From the NCBI GenBank assembly GCA_036784855.1, contig JAZDSV010000027.1, forward strand, positions 130,001 through 194,000: a stretch of DNA of 64,000 bases, in the 5' to 3' direction. Source of the DNA: Aphelidium insulamus. Taxonomy: Eukaryota; Aphelidiomycota; Aphelidea; Aphelidiaceae. Positions 23,576-33,855 of this stretch are shown here, piece after piece (positions within the stretch are counted from its first letter, which is position 1; every line of letters begins with the position of its first letter). The notes beneath the pieces are model-generated. The model made no database searches. It saw only the letters and a list, made by a program, of their open reading frames with translations, and was not told where the DNA came from. The translations under genes were made by a program, and so were the position numbers.

Positions 23576-23785
23576 AGGGGGTTTCAAATATAATGAAATC
23601 ATATCGATTAGACAGACAATGCTTGGTTGTTAAGTGAAATGTTAATATGAATGTGATTGGCCGTGGGACTTCCAGGGGAAGAGCTGCAGCGCCTCATTTA
23701 ATTTTTTTCTTCATTTTCTTCATTTTCTTCCTTTTCTTCCTTTTCATCGAAAGAACTTTCATAATTTTCCTTTCTCGAACGTGTG

Positions 23786-24644
23786 ATGAAGACATCTCTG
23801 GCCATCGCGTCCATTGTCGGACTGTTGAGTGTTGGGTCGTTTATTCCGACGTACGTATATGGTGCATGCAATTATTACGCGCTCACATTGTGGCAGTGCT
23901 GAAGCGGGTATTCGCGACGTTCGCGTCCCGTGGCGCGGTCGTTGGTTCGGTACCAAGGAATTGGTGGTCGGCGACACGGCAAATCCTACTTTCTGCTATC
24001 GCGTGTATGTTGGACCGAGTACAGAAGATTGTATACAAATGATTGATTATTCATGGCGTAGATATCCCGAGCAGCTTGACGATGTGGTGATCCGACTCTC
24101 TGGCCGCACTGAAGGACAGCATGGTTGGTTCACGCGTAATACAGCCACGGATTTCCCGGCTGTGGCCACCAAGCTAGAAGTTGCAGAGGATGGCGAAATG
24201 CCGGCATCCATCAGCAACTATGATGAAAATGAATTGAAGGCGCTGGCAGACTACGCCAAGACACACCAATGCTACACGATTGTGTTCAACGTGCGCGAGA
24301 GTGAGGTGGAGAAGTATGCCGGCAAAGTGTCGATGAAGCTCATCAACAACGCTTCCAAGTTCCCCACCAAGACTGTCAGCGTGAAGCGCCAAGTTACACT
24401 TAATTTCGCTGACCTTATTGCCACCAAGATCATGTCGCAGCTTGGTAACGGTTTTGGTGGCGCATTCCACTATGATGGTATCGCGAAACAAGTCGCTCAA
24501 CTGAAGTCAGTGGCCGACATGCTGCACGAAGATGTAAAGTCGCAGTTGCAGTTTACTGTGGAGGCCACAGATTTCTACCGCTCGGCCACTGCTGCAGAAA
24601 AGTTTCGCCTGGTGAAGGACCTCAACGCGATTCTGGCTGCCTAG
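23786..24644 (+). CDS. Secreted protein, novel three-member family, copy B
   Basis: Exons 23786-23850, 23897-24004 and 24062-24644 encode about 250 residues. Exon 1 is the signal peptide (MKTSLAIASIVGLLSVGSF). Exon 2 holds VPWRGRWFGTKEL and ends TFCYR. Exon 3 starts YPEQLDD, then KTHQCYTIVFNV, AGKVSMKLINNASKF and KTVSVKRQV. The tail after about residue 165 is not conserved with A or C. Intron 1 uses the donor GTACGT in phase 2, as in A and C. A T-rich tract and the TIR element lie upstream, with no shared promoter block. The function is unknown; it is exported by inference. Confidence 0.8.
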
Positions 24645-24713
24645 TCACCTCTGCAATGCTGCCACTCTCCACTCAACTAGACAGCTAGACACCATCATCA
24701 TACACAAACGCAT

Positions 24714-24737
24714 ACACACACACACACACACACACGC
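24714..24737. repeat. CA dinucleotide microsatellite
   Basis: About twelve CA units lie in the short convergent gap between family gene B and the CCDC25 stop. Confidence 0.85.
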
Positions 24738-24784
24738 AATATACATCCTCATACAACCAGTTCCAGACTATTAACTGTATGCCA

Positions 24785-25593
24785 TCACATGAAATCATCC
24801 TCGAACGCGTCAACGTCCACTTGACCGTCCGGCGCCACGTACTCGGCGGCCAGTGAGCTGTTGTCCTGCATTGCCGCCGGCACCAGCACCGATTTGTAGG
24901 CGGTCTCATCGGCGCGCTTCCTGGCCTCGGCGGATCGACGGCGCTCCGCCTCCATCGCCCTTTGCTCCCGCTCGCGCTCCTCATTGCGCACCTGACGCCG
25001 ACTGTCCAGCTGCATCTGTGCCAGCATCTCACGCACACCCTGCGTGACCTCCCGCCGCGTCTTCTGCAGCCGGTTCAGACAGGCGGTGTCGCGGCGCGGG
25101 ACCAGCACACGGCGCACGGCCTTGTCGTCACGGAACCCCACCTGGCCCACCTCCATGCTGCGCCGCTTGTCCAGATTAGACCACGGTGTGTACACCACGT
25201 GTATCGAAGGCCGCTTTGAGCCCTCGATGCTGTTGGCCTTGGTGAGCTGGGCGCAGTCATGCAGCAGCGCCTCTGAAATGTCCGTCCTCCAGTCTAGGAT
25301 AGGTTTATGTATCATCATCTCTGCATATGCATTGTAGGTGTACTACACATCCACACACGCACACCCACCTTGACCGGGGGCCAGACGCAGGTAGACGTGC
25401 GCGGATGACAGGTTGTCGGCGTGGAACCAGACGTCTGCGCGTGTGTATGGTCAGCGCATGTGGAGAATGCACACCAGGCGCGCTCACCCTCCTCCAGGCC
25501 AAACTTTATCAGGTCCTCATTCTCAAACTTGTCCTTGCCCATGTAGATGGTGGCGGGCGGTTGCTGTGCCGTGCTCTCAAAGTAGTACACCAT
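24785..25593 (-). CDS. CCDC25: CCDC25-like NFACT-R (DUF814) protein
   Basis: Small conserved eukaryotic protein with a stand-alone NFACT-R/DUF814 domain and a C-terminal coiled coil. Three exons are seen: the first begins [11 protein letters not shown] and carries [16 protein letters not shown], a middle exon encodes [15 protein letters not shown] (about 25460-25370), and the last encodes [14 protein letters not shown] and [10 protein letters not shown] long Arg/Glu-rich coiled coil follows, and the protein ends in an acidic EDDFM tail like its homologues. Both introns are GT-AG. In animals CCDC25 is also reported as a membrane sensor of extracellular DNA; that role is not inferred here. Confidence 0.9.
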
Positions 25594-25742
25594 GTCAATT
25601 GCGTATAAATATGGTGTGTTGTGTATATTGTGCATGTGCTGCAAGATTATAGTGCCCAGCGTGTTGCTTTAAAATTATAGATTTTTTTTCTATTTTTTTG
25701 CATCTGAAAGCTCCATGTAAACGATGTAAACTGCTTGATTCA

Positions 25743-26558
25743 TTATTTATGAATATAAACTTGGGCACAAGTCAATCCGGCCATTGCGTCAACATGCACC
25801 ACCGCGTCAATGGCACAATTTTCGCAAACCGTGACAAAAAAATCGCCAATGCTGTCGTTTACTTCTGTTCCCGTGTAACTTGGCGTGGTTTGGCAGTTGT
25901 TTAGTTGAAGTAATAATGTTAGAGTTTCCTTACTCTGGTTAGTCTGTTGTAAGACTGTGTCATGGTCATTCGTGTTTGCTTGCAGCTCGCAATAAAAACG
26001 CGGACAAGGGTTTCTCTTTCTCTTCTTTTCCGGTGGTTTGTCGTGCGGGTACAGTTTACCGTCAAATTTAACTTCGCGTTTCTTGGCGGTCATCACACCG
26101 TAGTCGTTGTCAAATCGGCACTTAAAGTCTCCCTTTGAATTATAACTTGTATTTTCTAGGCAGTTGTCGACGCGCTGTGCTATCTGCGACGGATACAGCG
26201 CACCGCCGATCACGTAGATTGCCTTGGCAAACAAGAGCCCGAAACCGATCGGAACGGCAAAGGCAGCAATGCCAAAAATTACGCCCAACCGGCGGCCGCT
26301 GTCGCGTTTGGTCTCGCATAACTCATCGTTAGTGCCTTTGCAATAATAGTTCGCAAGGATGCGGTTCGCACCACTGCGGGTTAGTTTTCCCTTCTTGTCG
26401 ATCAGGTTTTTGACTTGACGATAGAACGTCCTGGCGCGATGTTCGTTCAAGAAAAAGGCGCGCATTTTTTTCGTCCTAGCCTTATCCAACCTGTTTTCGT
26501 ACGCCAATGCATGCGACGCAAAGCACGCAAAGCATAGGAGCAATGCAAGCAATCTCAT
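25743..26558 (-). CDS. Secreted/membrane protein of unknown family
   Basis: Single-exon 271-residue protein. A clear signal peptide occupies residues 1-19 (MRLLALLLCFACFASHALA). A basic helical stretch follows, then a long Gly/Ala/Phe-rich hydrophobic segment (about residues 90-120, IFGIAAFAVPIGFGLLF) that could span a membrane. Next come a KKRKRNPCPRF basic patch and several Cys near the C-terminus. No family was recognised. Upstream on the minus strand are three repeats with ATTGG (CCAAT) boxes that may be promoter elements. A secreted or surface role is inferred from the signal peptide alone. Confidence 0.65.
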   Translation of the reverse strand: MRLLALLLCFACFASHALAYENRLDKARTKKMRAFFLNEHRARTFYRQVKNLIDKKGKLTRSGANRILANYYCKGTNDELCETKRDSGRRLGVIFGIAAFAVPIGFGLLFAKAIYVIGGALYPSQIAQRVDNCLENTSYNSKGDFKCRFDNDYGVMTAKKREVKFDGKLYPHDKPPEKKRKRNPCPRFYCELQANTNDHDTVLQQTNQSKETLTLLLQLNNCQTTPSYTGTEVNDSIGDFFVTVCENCAIDAVVHVDAMAGLTCAQVYIHK

Positions 26559-26666
26559 TTTGTTGCAACAAAATGTGACTCTATACAGATGACTGTATTT
26601 GTGTGCAATTTCGTTGTAATTTTAGTACCCACCTCCGATTGGGCCGTCAAATCATATCGGCACCGG

Positions 26667-26741
26667 TTTAAACTACCAATCAGAAAGCCAGAGTTTAAAA
26701 CTTTAAACTACCAATGAGAAGCCAGCGTTTAAACTACCAAT
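26667..26741 (-). promoter_or_regulatory. Triplicated CCAAT-containing upstream repeat
   Basis: TTTAAACTACCAAT occurs three times (26667, 26702, 26728), each followed by a related CAGAAAGCCAG or GAGAAGCCAG tail in the first two copies. It starts about 110 bp upstream of the minus-strand secreted-protein gene (ATG 26558). On that strand each unit presents ATTGG, an inverted CCAAT box. Nothing else was recognised in 26559-26924. Confidence 0.5.
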
Positions 26742-26930
26742 GAGCGTTGAGTGTTTAAAACGGCCGTTCGAACGTTTGTGACACCATACAGCTATCATCA
26801 ATAATGCATGCAACCACAGCGCAGCTACATTAATGGCATCGCAATATAGTGCGCTACACATATGCGCCGCGGATAAAGTTGCGGCACCTAATACGAGCTG
26901 TGCGACAATATTCTGTTGAATATGCTAGTT

Positions 26931-27194
26931 ACATATTGTTGGGATAATACACTGGCGCCATTTGCTGTAGATCTGCGCTAACGTCACCAAACCATGACAA
27001 TCGCTCGATACCGTCATTATTGAGTTATCATCGATAATCATCACAAGTTGCATGCACCCGCTGGCGTTATACATTGGTTTTGCTGAATTTAAGTATTGTA
27101 ATGCTTGATATCGGCGGCATGTCAAAAGTTTACTTACACGAGGAGTCGGCACCAGGTGCGCGTATGGAATGGGGGCCCGATTGGAGGAGGCCAT
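26931..27194 (-). CDS. Possible two-exon micro-protein
   Basis: A minus-strand ATG at 27194 opens MASSNRAPIPYAHLVPTPR and meets a good GTAAGT donor. A downstream acceptor (CTACAG) would continue in frame with QMAPVYYPNNM and stop, giving about 30 residues. The reading is weak: short, no homologue recalled, and the unspliced frame is also open. It is listed only as a candidate. Confidence 0.2.
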
Positions 27195-27288
27195 ATTGCC
27201 AATTTAGCAACGATTGGCAGCCATGAAAATTAAAGCTCACCTGAAAACCATGCAACTAACAACTAAATACTTTCAACACCGAGTACTA

Positions 27289-27537
27289 CTAGTGCAAACG
27301 CTTTTTCATTTGATCATAAGCGACAAAGGCGGGATTTTTCTTCCAGTAGTTGATGCTCAGCCCGACCACGAAGCCAAGCGTGCATTCCGTGCACCATGTG
27401 GACAGACACGCGTGCCACGTTCGTCGATAAACCGGCGGATTTTGCTGGATTCGCAGGTATGCAGCAAAACCAAATGGTAATGGTGTGTGAGGTGCCGGGA
27501 TTGAGCCAAACTTGGCACTGAAAAAACGGCGAATCAT
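27289..27537 (-). CDS. Small putative mitochondrial membrane protein
   Basis: 82-residue single-exon frame starting MIRRFFSAKFGS, a basic amphipathic N-terminus like a mitochondrial presequence. A central hydrophobic segment (ECTLGFVVGLSINYW) could span a membrane, and the C-terminus is Lys-rich (AYDQMKKRLH). Its size and layout resemble small inner-membrane subunits or assembly factors, but no specific family is recognised. Confidence 0.4.
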   Translation of the reverse strand: MIRRFFSAKFGSIPAPHTPLPFGFAAYLRIQQNPPVYRRTWHACLSTWCTECTLGFVVGLSINYWKKNPAFVAYDQMKKRLH

Positions 27538-27596
27538 GCGACGCACTCAGCTACAGGTCCTGACTGTAGGTAAACAAGTGTTGAAGAACGTGAATC

Positions 27597-27613
27597 GGGG
27601 GGGGGGGGGGGGG
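27597..27613. repeat. Poly-G tract (17 nt)
   Basis: An uninterrupted run of 17 G lies in the 450-bp gap between the small mitochondrial-type gene and the GH26 gene. The rest of the gap holds only the GH26 promoter. The run is G-quadruplex-prone and its length may be misassembled. Confidence 0.9.
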
Positions 27614-27929
27614 ATACGTAATGAACGTACCAAAAAAGACTCTATTTCATACATGTATCCAACATCTTTGAGGCGAAATATCACTCTCTAAAATATAACG
27701 GCATCGATTTAATAATACGAACATGCCACGGCCAGTCGTGGCATGAAGCAGCAGAATTCAAACACCGTTTATAACACATTTATTGTCAAATGTCTCGTAT
27801 GTATATTCACCTGTGATACGCATACAAACGAAGTCTGACCTCGTTTCACTGTGAAACGGCAAGATCGACGATGATTGGCGCCGCGCAACCCGGTCGAAAC
27901 ACGCGTGTGCAACGTTACATTCTGGCTGT

Positions 27930-27937
27930 TATAAATA
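27930..27937 (+). promoter_or_regulatory. TATA box of the GH26 gene
   Basis: TATAAATA lies 57 bp upstream of the ATG at 27987, preceded by GGCTGT. Its position and form match the TATA boxes of the other secreted-protein genes. Confidence 0.6.
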
Positions 27938-27986
27938 CCGCGCTCTGTCGCTTACTTGCAAGAACAATAAAACAACAACAACGATA

Positions 27987-29147
27987 ATGATGGTGACAAA
28001 AGTAACGGCATTGATGATGTGGGGCACTGTTGTCGCATTATTTGCAGCAGTGTCTGCCTTGCCATTTGACGGCAGCAGTAATGGCGATGGCAGTGGCGAG
28101 GATGGCGACGGTGGCCATAAAGGCGGCCGTAAACTGTACTACGGTGCGTACACCGACAGCGATGACGCCATGAGGACTCTTCAAGATCGTTTGGGGCATC
28201 AACCGGCAATGCGGCTCGAGTTTGTCGCGTTGCATTCCGGTGGGTTTGACGATGAGTGGTTCCCGCTGGGCTACTTGAACAAAGTGCGCGACGAGATGCC
28301 GGGCACGGTGCCTGTGCTCACCATCGAACCTTTTGTGGACGATTTGGACTCGATCAGCTATGATACATACTACAAAATTGCATCACAATTTGCACAGTTC
28401 CCCGACACGCATATCGTGCGTTTCGGTCACGAATGCAATGGCATGTGAGATGACTTTGTATTAAATATGCCGAAATTAACATCGTGTGCAGGTAACTGGT
28501 ACCCATGGACAAACGATAATGAAAAGTACAAGAAGCATTTCAACATCTTTGGCAAGGCGCTGCGTGACATGAATGCCAAGACCAAGATGATGTGGGCGCC
28601 CAATATTGAGTATCCGGGTATTAAATATACCTATGATCAGGTGTATCCGGGCGATGATTATGTCGACATCGTTGGACTGAGCATCTACCACAAGTACTAC
28701 GGCCCTGATCCAAACTACGAAGGTGATTACCACGTGGGTCCCAGTCAAGGAACATTTGCCGATCAAATCACTGGCAAAGCGGAAGAAATGCAAGGCCAGG
28801 GCACGAATTTCTACGAAATATACTCCAAGAACAAAAATTTGCCGTTCATGGTGGCCGAGACAGCGGCATCCACTTTTTACGGACTCTCTGAAGAAGAAGA
28901 ACGAGCGTGGAAATTGGATTGGCTCAACCAGCTGTTCTCGAAAGAAACGCTGGATCAGTTCCCCAACTTTCGTGGCGTGAATAGGTTCGATGTGAACAAG
29001 GATGACGAAGATTCCAGCGACCAGATGCACCACGGCCTCTTCAATCGTGACAATTTGTACACGAGCTTCTGTGACTTTTTCAATTCGGTGGACATTGTTC
29101 GCTACGCACCGGCAGTCCAGTCCAACGGGTTGGATCTGAGCGTCTAG
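27987..29147 (+). CDS. Secreted glycoside hydrolase family 26 (beta-mannanase-like)
   Basis: Exons 27987-28440 and 28492-29147 encode about 370 residues. A signal peptide (residues ~1-24) precedes a Gly/Asp-rich linker and a GH26 TIM barrel. The join at a GC-AG intron creates RFGHECNGNWYPW, the hallmark GH26 acid/base region (Glu in HExNG). The second catalytic Glu is visible in FMVAETAAS on a late beta strand. VGLSIYH also fits the fold. GH26 enzymes cleave beta-1,4-mannans, sometimes mixed-linkage glucans or xylans. Secretion implies digestion of plant, algal or microbial walls outside the cell. The family is common in bacteria and scattered in fungi and protists, so horizontal origin is possible but not shown. 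Confidence 0.88.
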
Positions 29148-29535
29148 TCGTAAACTAGGAAGGATGAATCTGATGGTAATTAACACGTTAATTATAACAG
29201 AAATGAAATTCATGCAAATTTCGAATATATGATATTAGTCGTAGTACGCTTTACAATGAAGGACATTATCCGGTCTATATACTTGACACCATGAAATGTT
29301 TGATAAGCAGCTTTGCAGTATTTAAACATCACCTTGCATGTCAAGATGCTTGTTTAGCATTACTGGCTTATTATATCCATGCATCATAATGTCTTCTGTA
29401 CCTGTACGACTATGAAGGTCGGCTGTAGTTACACAAAATGATCCAATAGTTGCAACAGAGGCGAGTCCAGATCTGATATGTAGGTTCCATAGATAGGTGC
29501 GTCAATCTATCGTCAATCTACATATTTATCATCAA
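29148..29535. other. Intergenic region
   Basis: An AT-rich gap lies between the GH26 stop and the RPB7 ATG. No ORF, tRNA or repeat was recognised. Confidence 0.5.
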
Positions 29536-30220
29536 ATGTTCTTCCTAAAGAGCCTGGAGCACCGCATTCTGCTGCACCCACACTTTTTCGGCAGCAAACT
29601 CAAAGAGTATCTGCGCCAGAAACTGCATCAGGAGGTGGAGGGCACGTGCACTGGGCGGTATGGCTACATCATCGCCGTGGCGAGCGTGGAGGATATCGGC
29701 AGCGGGCTGCTGCAGGAGGGTGGCGGCATGGCCGAGTACATGGTGCGCTACAAGGCCATAGTGTTCAAGCCGTTCAAGGGCGAGGTCATTGACGCGCAAG
29801 TCACCACCGTCAACAAGGTGCGTAGGGTATTCTATAGGTATACATAGATGGGTGTTGATGCGCGCAGATGGGATTCTTTGCCGACGCCGGTCCCCTGACT
29901 ATATTCGTCTCCAACCATGCAAGTGCAGTCTCTACCAGCTATACTCTTGATCACTATTAAACCGGCAGCTGATACCGGATGATATGGCATTTGACGCCAA
30001 TGCCACGCCGCCCTGCTACCAGACCGACGACCAGACCATGAAGATTGAGAAGGGCGAGTGGGTGCGGTGCAAGATTGTCGGTACGCGCGTGGACGCCACC
30101 GAGATATTTGCCATTGGTACCGTGAAGGAGGACTATCTGTACGTGTGCTGTACAATGTTCGGTGTCTCTTGGAGTGGCTAACACATACATGTGCATAGTG
30201 GCCTGCTGGACCATGCATAA
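29536..30220 (+). CDS. RPB7: RNA polymerase II subunit RPB7
   Basis: Stalk subunit that pairs with RPB4 on RNA polymerase II. Exons are 29536-29817, 29868-29918, 29969-30140 or close to it, and 30199-30220. The N-terminal tip domain shows [28 protein letters not shown] and [13 protein letters not shown]. The OB/S1 half shows [17 protein letters not shown] and [15 protein letters not shown], ending as in other RPB7 proteins. Intron 2 (29919-29968) must be GC-AG (donor GCAAGT) to join VSNH to LIPDDM. Length, about 175 residues, is typical. Confidence 0.95.
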
Positions 30221-30257
30221 CGATTATATATGTGTAACATTATGTTAAAATTCGTAT

Positions 30258-31155
30258 CTATATCGGCGATATAGGCGACAGCTGTTGTGCTGTATCGGCA
30301 ACGGTACCCGCCGAGTCTGCCCGTCTGTTCACCGCGGCTTGCAGATCGGCCATCACAGTGTCCCAGGTCCAGGGTACATCCGGTTCTGCCAGCCACTCGG
30401 AGGGACACAGCGCACACCCGCGCAACAGTTCAATGTCCGCCGATTGCATCAGTGCCTGTTGGCCGTGCTGTTCAGCATTACCGCCGTCCTCGCTGTCGCT
30501 GTCTGCCGGCTATGCACATGTTCATTTATGTATGTATGATCAGTGAACACTTTCATCAGGCCTACCTGATGTCCACCGCGACCACGCTCTCCCGTGTCGC
30601 CAGCCTCGTCATCGCTGTAGTGGCCGTCAATGCCGTCGCCGTCCAGCTGATTTAGAGTGGCCAGCTGGATTGTGGCATACTTTGGCACCGCGCCCAGACT
30701 GACACCGCCCTCTCCGTCGTCACGCATATCCCGTACTTCTGTGTATGCTGCACATATATGTACATGGTCTGTTAGAGTATGTATGCATGACATATATATT
30801 TGTGGTAAATGTATGTACCTGTCACGTTGTCTCCATCAGCGGCCGGGAGCACTCGGCGACTAAACACTGGCTCCTTGACGATAGCATTATCTTCATCGGC
30901 GTTGTTGTTGAGTGAGCGGCGTCTCCGTCCGACGTCCATATCTGCGCTGCCAAGCGGCCGCGGTGGCGCTATCGATGATGGTGGTGGTGGCGGCGGCGAG
31001 GATGGCAGTGTGGGTGTCGCCAGTGGCATGGTTGACTGTTTGATTATGTCCAGCACTGCCGCCGACCCCGTGCCAGTCATTGCGGCCATCTCTTGTGCTC
31101 GGCGGCCCCGCCGTGACGCCGGCTGTGCTGGCTGTGTGATATCCGTGCCGTCCAT
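30258..31155 (-). CDS. Hypothetical disordered protein
   Basis: Three apparent exons (from ATG 31155; about 31155-30820, 30747-30565 and 30510-30258). The protein is mostly low complexity: a Pro-rich tract with PSSPPPPPPSS, an Arg patch GRRRRS, a mid exon ending in Gly/Arg, and a C-terminal Trp/Asp segment (SEWLAEPDVPWTWDTV). No domain was recognised. Exon borders are tentative, but codon usage and the Trp-rich motif make a real gene likely. Confidence 0.4.
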
Positions 31156-31305
31156 ATATGTATGTAGAAGAACTTTTGTCGCCTTGACAGTATACAGCCT
31201 CAAGGCAATTGTTTATATGTACATCGTGCAGACATATAACAAGTCTATGTGCATAAATGTGCGTGTGCCTGCCAGTTGGTGGTGGTGGTGGTGGTGGCTG
31301 TCCAA

Positions 31306-31610
31306 TTAGCGTCCGTATCCAGCACCGCCGCCAACGCCGCCACCAGGCAGACCCATTGACGACAGGCTGGACCACGCAGGTCCGGCAGTCCAATAAGCCG
31401 TCAATCCCACCAGCGTTGTCATCAGTGTCACAATCATCTGCAATGATCAATTCATGCACATGCATGCGCATACATCTATAATCTGCTACTTGCCGGCAGG
31501 GTAAACACGCAGAGCGGCGGGCAGAGCACACTGACCGGACAGCAGGGGATCAGCACGGCAAACAGGGCCATGGCGATCATGACGCCCACGATGGAGATGA
31601 TGTCAAACAT
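31306..31610 (-). CDS. Small two-exon membrane protein
   Basis: 83 residues. Exon 1 (31610-31494) starts MFDIISIVGVMIAMALFAVL and holds a Cys/Pro-rich loop. Exon 2 (31437-31306) holds a second hydrophobic helix (IVTLMTTLVGLTAYW) and a Gly-rich tail ending GGGAGYGR. The exons join in phase 0 only with a GC-AG intron (donor GCAAGT). Two predicted membrane segments are present and the family is unknown. Confidence 0.5.
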
Positions 31611-31914
31611 TGTTGTAGAATGCTGTGGTAGAGTAGGTGTAGTAGAGCGTGGTAGGGGCCGTAACTGACTACAGTCAAAAGCGCGTCTGGAGGACAATGC
31701 TGGCACAGTGTGGCATTTATAGGTCGAGCCATCAGAACACGGCTGGCGTGTCCATCACACACTGATTGCGTGTCACTGATTGCACGTCTAGGTGCCACAT
31801 CATACGGTAGAATACAGACACACTGTATCCAGGATGCTTGTCTAATTATGTGGAGACTGTGACACATACACCTAGTGTGCGCACGGCCACCCACTCGGAC
31901 AACAACGCGCCAAT
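31611..31914. other. Intergenic region
   Basis: A gap between two minus-strand genes. No RNA gene or repeat was recognised. Confidence 0.4.
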
Positions 31915-32316
31915 TTAGTCAAACAGACCAAAGCCCATGTCGTCGTCAGACTCTTCGGCAGCCTCCTCCTTCTTCTTCTCCTCCTTCTTGCTCTCGGCGG
32001 CCGGGGCGCTACCGGCAGCGGCGGCGGGTGCGGCGCCACCACCAACGGCCATGGCGGGCATGCTGGCCATCTTGCTGGCACCCTCGGCAATCACCTAATA
32101 TGGAGTTATGATCAGCGCGAACACAGAGAACCAGCAACATATATATTGATATACCTCGGTCATGTTCTTGCCAGACAGCTCCTTGATGAGCTTGTTGACG
32201 CGCTCATCGTCGACCTCGGCGCCGACAGCGGCCAGGACCTTCTTGACGTCGTCGGCGGACGGGGCGGCTTCGGAGCCGTTCAGCGACAGCAGCATGTATG
32301 CGGCAAGGTACTTCAT
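31915..32316 (-). CDS. RPLP2: 60S acidic ribosomal protein P2
   Basis: Stalk protein of the large ribosomal subunit that recruits translational GTPases. Exon 1 begins [16 protein letters not shown] and covers the helical dimerisation domain ([17 protein letters not shown]). After a single short intron, exon 2 has the Ala/Gly hinge and the acidic C-terminus [13 protein letters not shown], which is diagnostic. The total of about 112 residues is normal. Confidence 0.97.
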
Positions 32317-32353
32317 TTTGTCGGCTACGCGGCGGCATTAGATACAAGGGTAC

Positions 32354-32361
32354 TGAGAGAG

Positions 32362-32393
<32 letters not shown>
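32354..32393. repeat. GA microsatellite in a ~630-bp intergenic gap
   Basis: A (GA)n run lies just upstream of the RPLP2 start, in its promoter region. The rest of 32317-32945 holds no convincing gene. A CTGATTGGCTGAG CCAAT-type element lies near 32540. Confidence 0.85.
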
Positions 32394-32395
<2 letters not shown>

Positions 32396-32945
32396 CAGGG
32401 CACGCACATTGATTTCAAAGAGTCGCCCAGAGAAAGTTTTACGTGGTATACTTTACTGCGCACGCGAGGTGGATTAAGGCGAGACGGGCGGGCTGGCGGT
32501 GCGGCGGGCTGCTTGTAAGGTTGTCTCGGTGCGCTTCTCTGATTGGCTGAGTGCTTCGCGAAGGGTACGTTAAGCAAACCGCGCAATGCTAGTGTATTGC
32601 TGCATTACATAAATATATATATGGCTGACGTGTGCGCCGTGTCCATCGGGTTCACTAGTGCACACCTCACATTTGATGTAGATGTATGTATATTCTACCA
32701 TCATAATAAAGGGACGGTGGCCTCACATATAGCGCCGCCGTGATCCTCCAGAGTGATGGCAGATCGTCATGAGTGCCCCATGCATTTACAGCTTCCATAC
32801 GTATGTCGACTGCACACAGTTGAACTGTATGCTGGGCATGACCGCATGAAGACAATATGCGCGGGCTACATGAACCTGAAGTTGGTTGTGATATATAGTG
32901 TGAGATATAATCGTGTTGAGCATCCCTTACAATTAAATAAATACA

Positions 32946-33587
32946 ATGTGGGCGGCGACGCGTCGATTAATTGCCACGACCTGCGGGCCTGCCAGGCCGA
33001 CGACGCGACCGACATGCATGGTATACAGAATGTTGCCGCCATTGAGGCCACTCACGAGCTGGGCAACGGCGTCAAGGTCGATGCATTGCATCACGGCACC
33101 GCGCCCATCACCGGCACCGCTGCAACCATCACTGGCAGCACCACAACTAATAATAATACGGCCGCAATGGAAGGCATCTGTGCACACCAGCGCCCCACGA
33201 CTGGCCACCCTGAACCAGGTGATCAGGGGCGCGCGGTCGCCACGCGTCAAGAAACCCCGCTCACCCGCACTGGACCACGCGCCAATGAAGCGCGGCACCT
33301 GCCTCAAAGTCTACACCGTCAAACCCAAGAAACCCAACTCTGCGCAGCGCAAAGTGGCCAAGGTGCGCCTGTCCAACGGGCAGGAGGTGCTGGCCTACAT
33401 ACCCGGCGAGGGGCACTCGCTGCAGGAGCACTCGGTGGTGGGTGTGCGCGGCGGGCGTGTGTCGGACTGTCCGGGTGTCAAGTACCATTTGATACGCGGC
33501 AAGTACGACCTGCAGGGCGTGGCAAACCGGCAGACCTCGCGCTCAAAGTACGGTGTCAAGAAGCCGCAGTCCGCCGACGCCAAGTAG
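32946..33587 (+). CDS. MRPS12: Mitochondrial ribosomal protein uS12m
   Basis: Single-exon 213-residue protein. The first ~85 residues are Arg/Thr/Pro-rich without acidic residues, a long mitochondrial targeting and linker region. The rest is the S12 core: [65 protein letters not shown] and a C-terminal [10 protein letters not shown]. It belongs to the decoding centre of the small mitoribosomal subunit. The targeting extension is longer than usual. Confidence 0.93.
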   Translation: MWAATRRLIATTCGPARPTTRPTCMVYRMLPPLRPLTSWATASRSMHCITAPRPSPAPLQPSLAAPQLIIIRPQWKASVHTSAPRLATLNQVIRGARSPRVKKPRSPALDHAPMKRGTCLKVYTVKPKKPNSAQRKVAKVRLSNGQEVLAYIPGEGHSLQEHSVVGVRGGRVSDCPGVKYHLIRGKYDLQGVANRQTSRSKYGVKKPQSADAK

Positions 33588-33855
33588 TGATGCGGACTAC
33601 AATCTATACAATCTATACATACACTATATATATATATATAGTACAGCATTCCTGGACAGGAAGCGATACATTCAAGTGTGTGTGTGTATATATAAGTGCG
33701 AGAAGTAAGAAGGGTGAAAAGAAGCGAGGAAAAAAGAAAGAAACACAGACCACTGAGTTACAACAAAAACACAACAAAACTCTCTTGCACCCCAACTACA
33801 TATGTATACAACACCGTGTCAGAGCCGCCGCCGCCGCTGCCGTACCATCAGCGAG

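Noticed and set aside
26667-26741. CRISPR-like spaced repeats
   Set aside because: Only three irregularly spaced copies in eukaryotic upstream DNA; better read as CCAAT promoter units.
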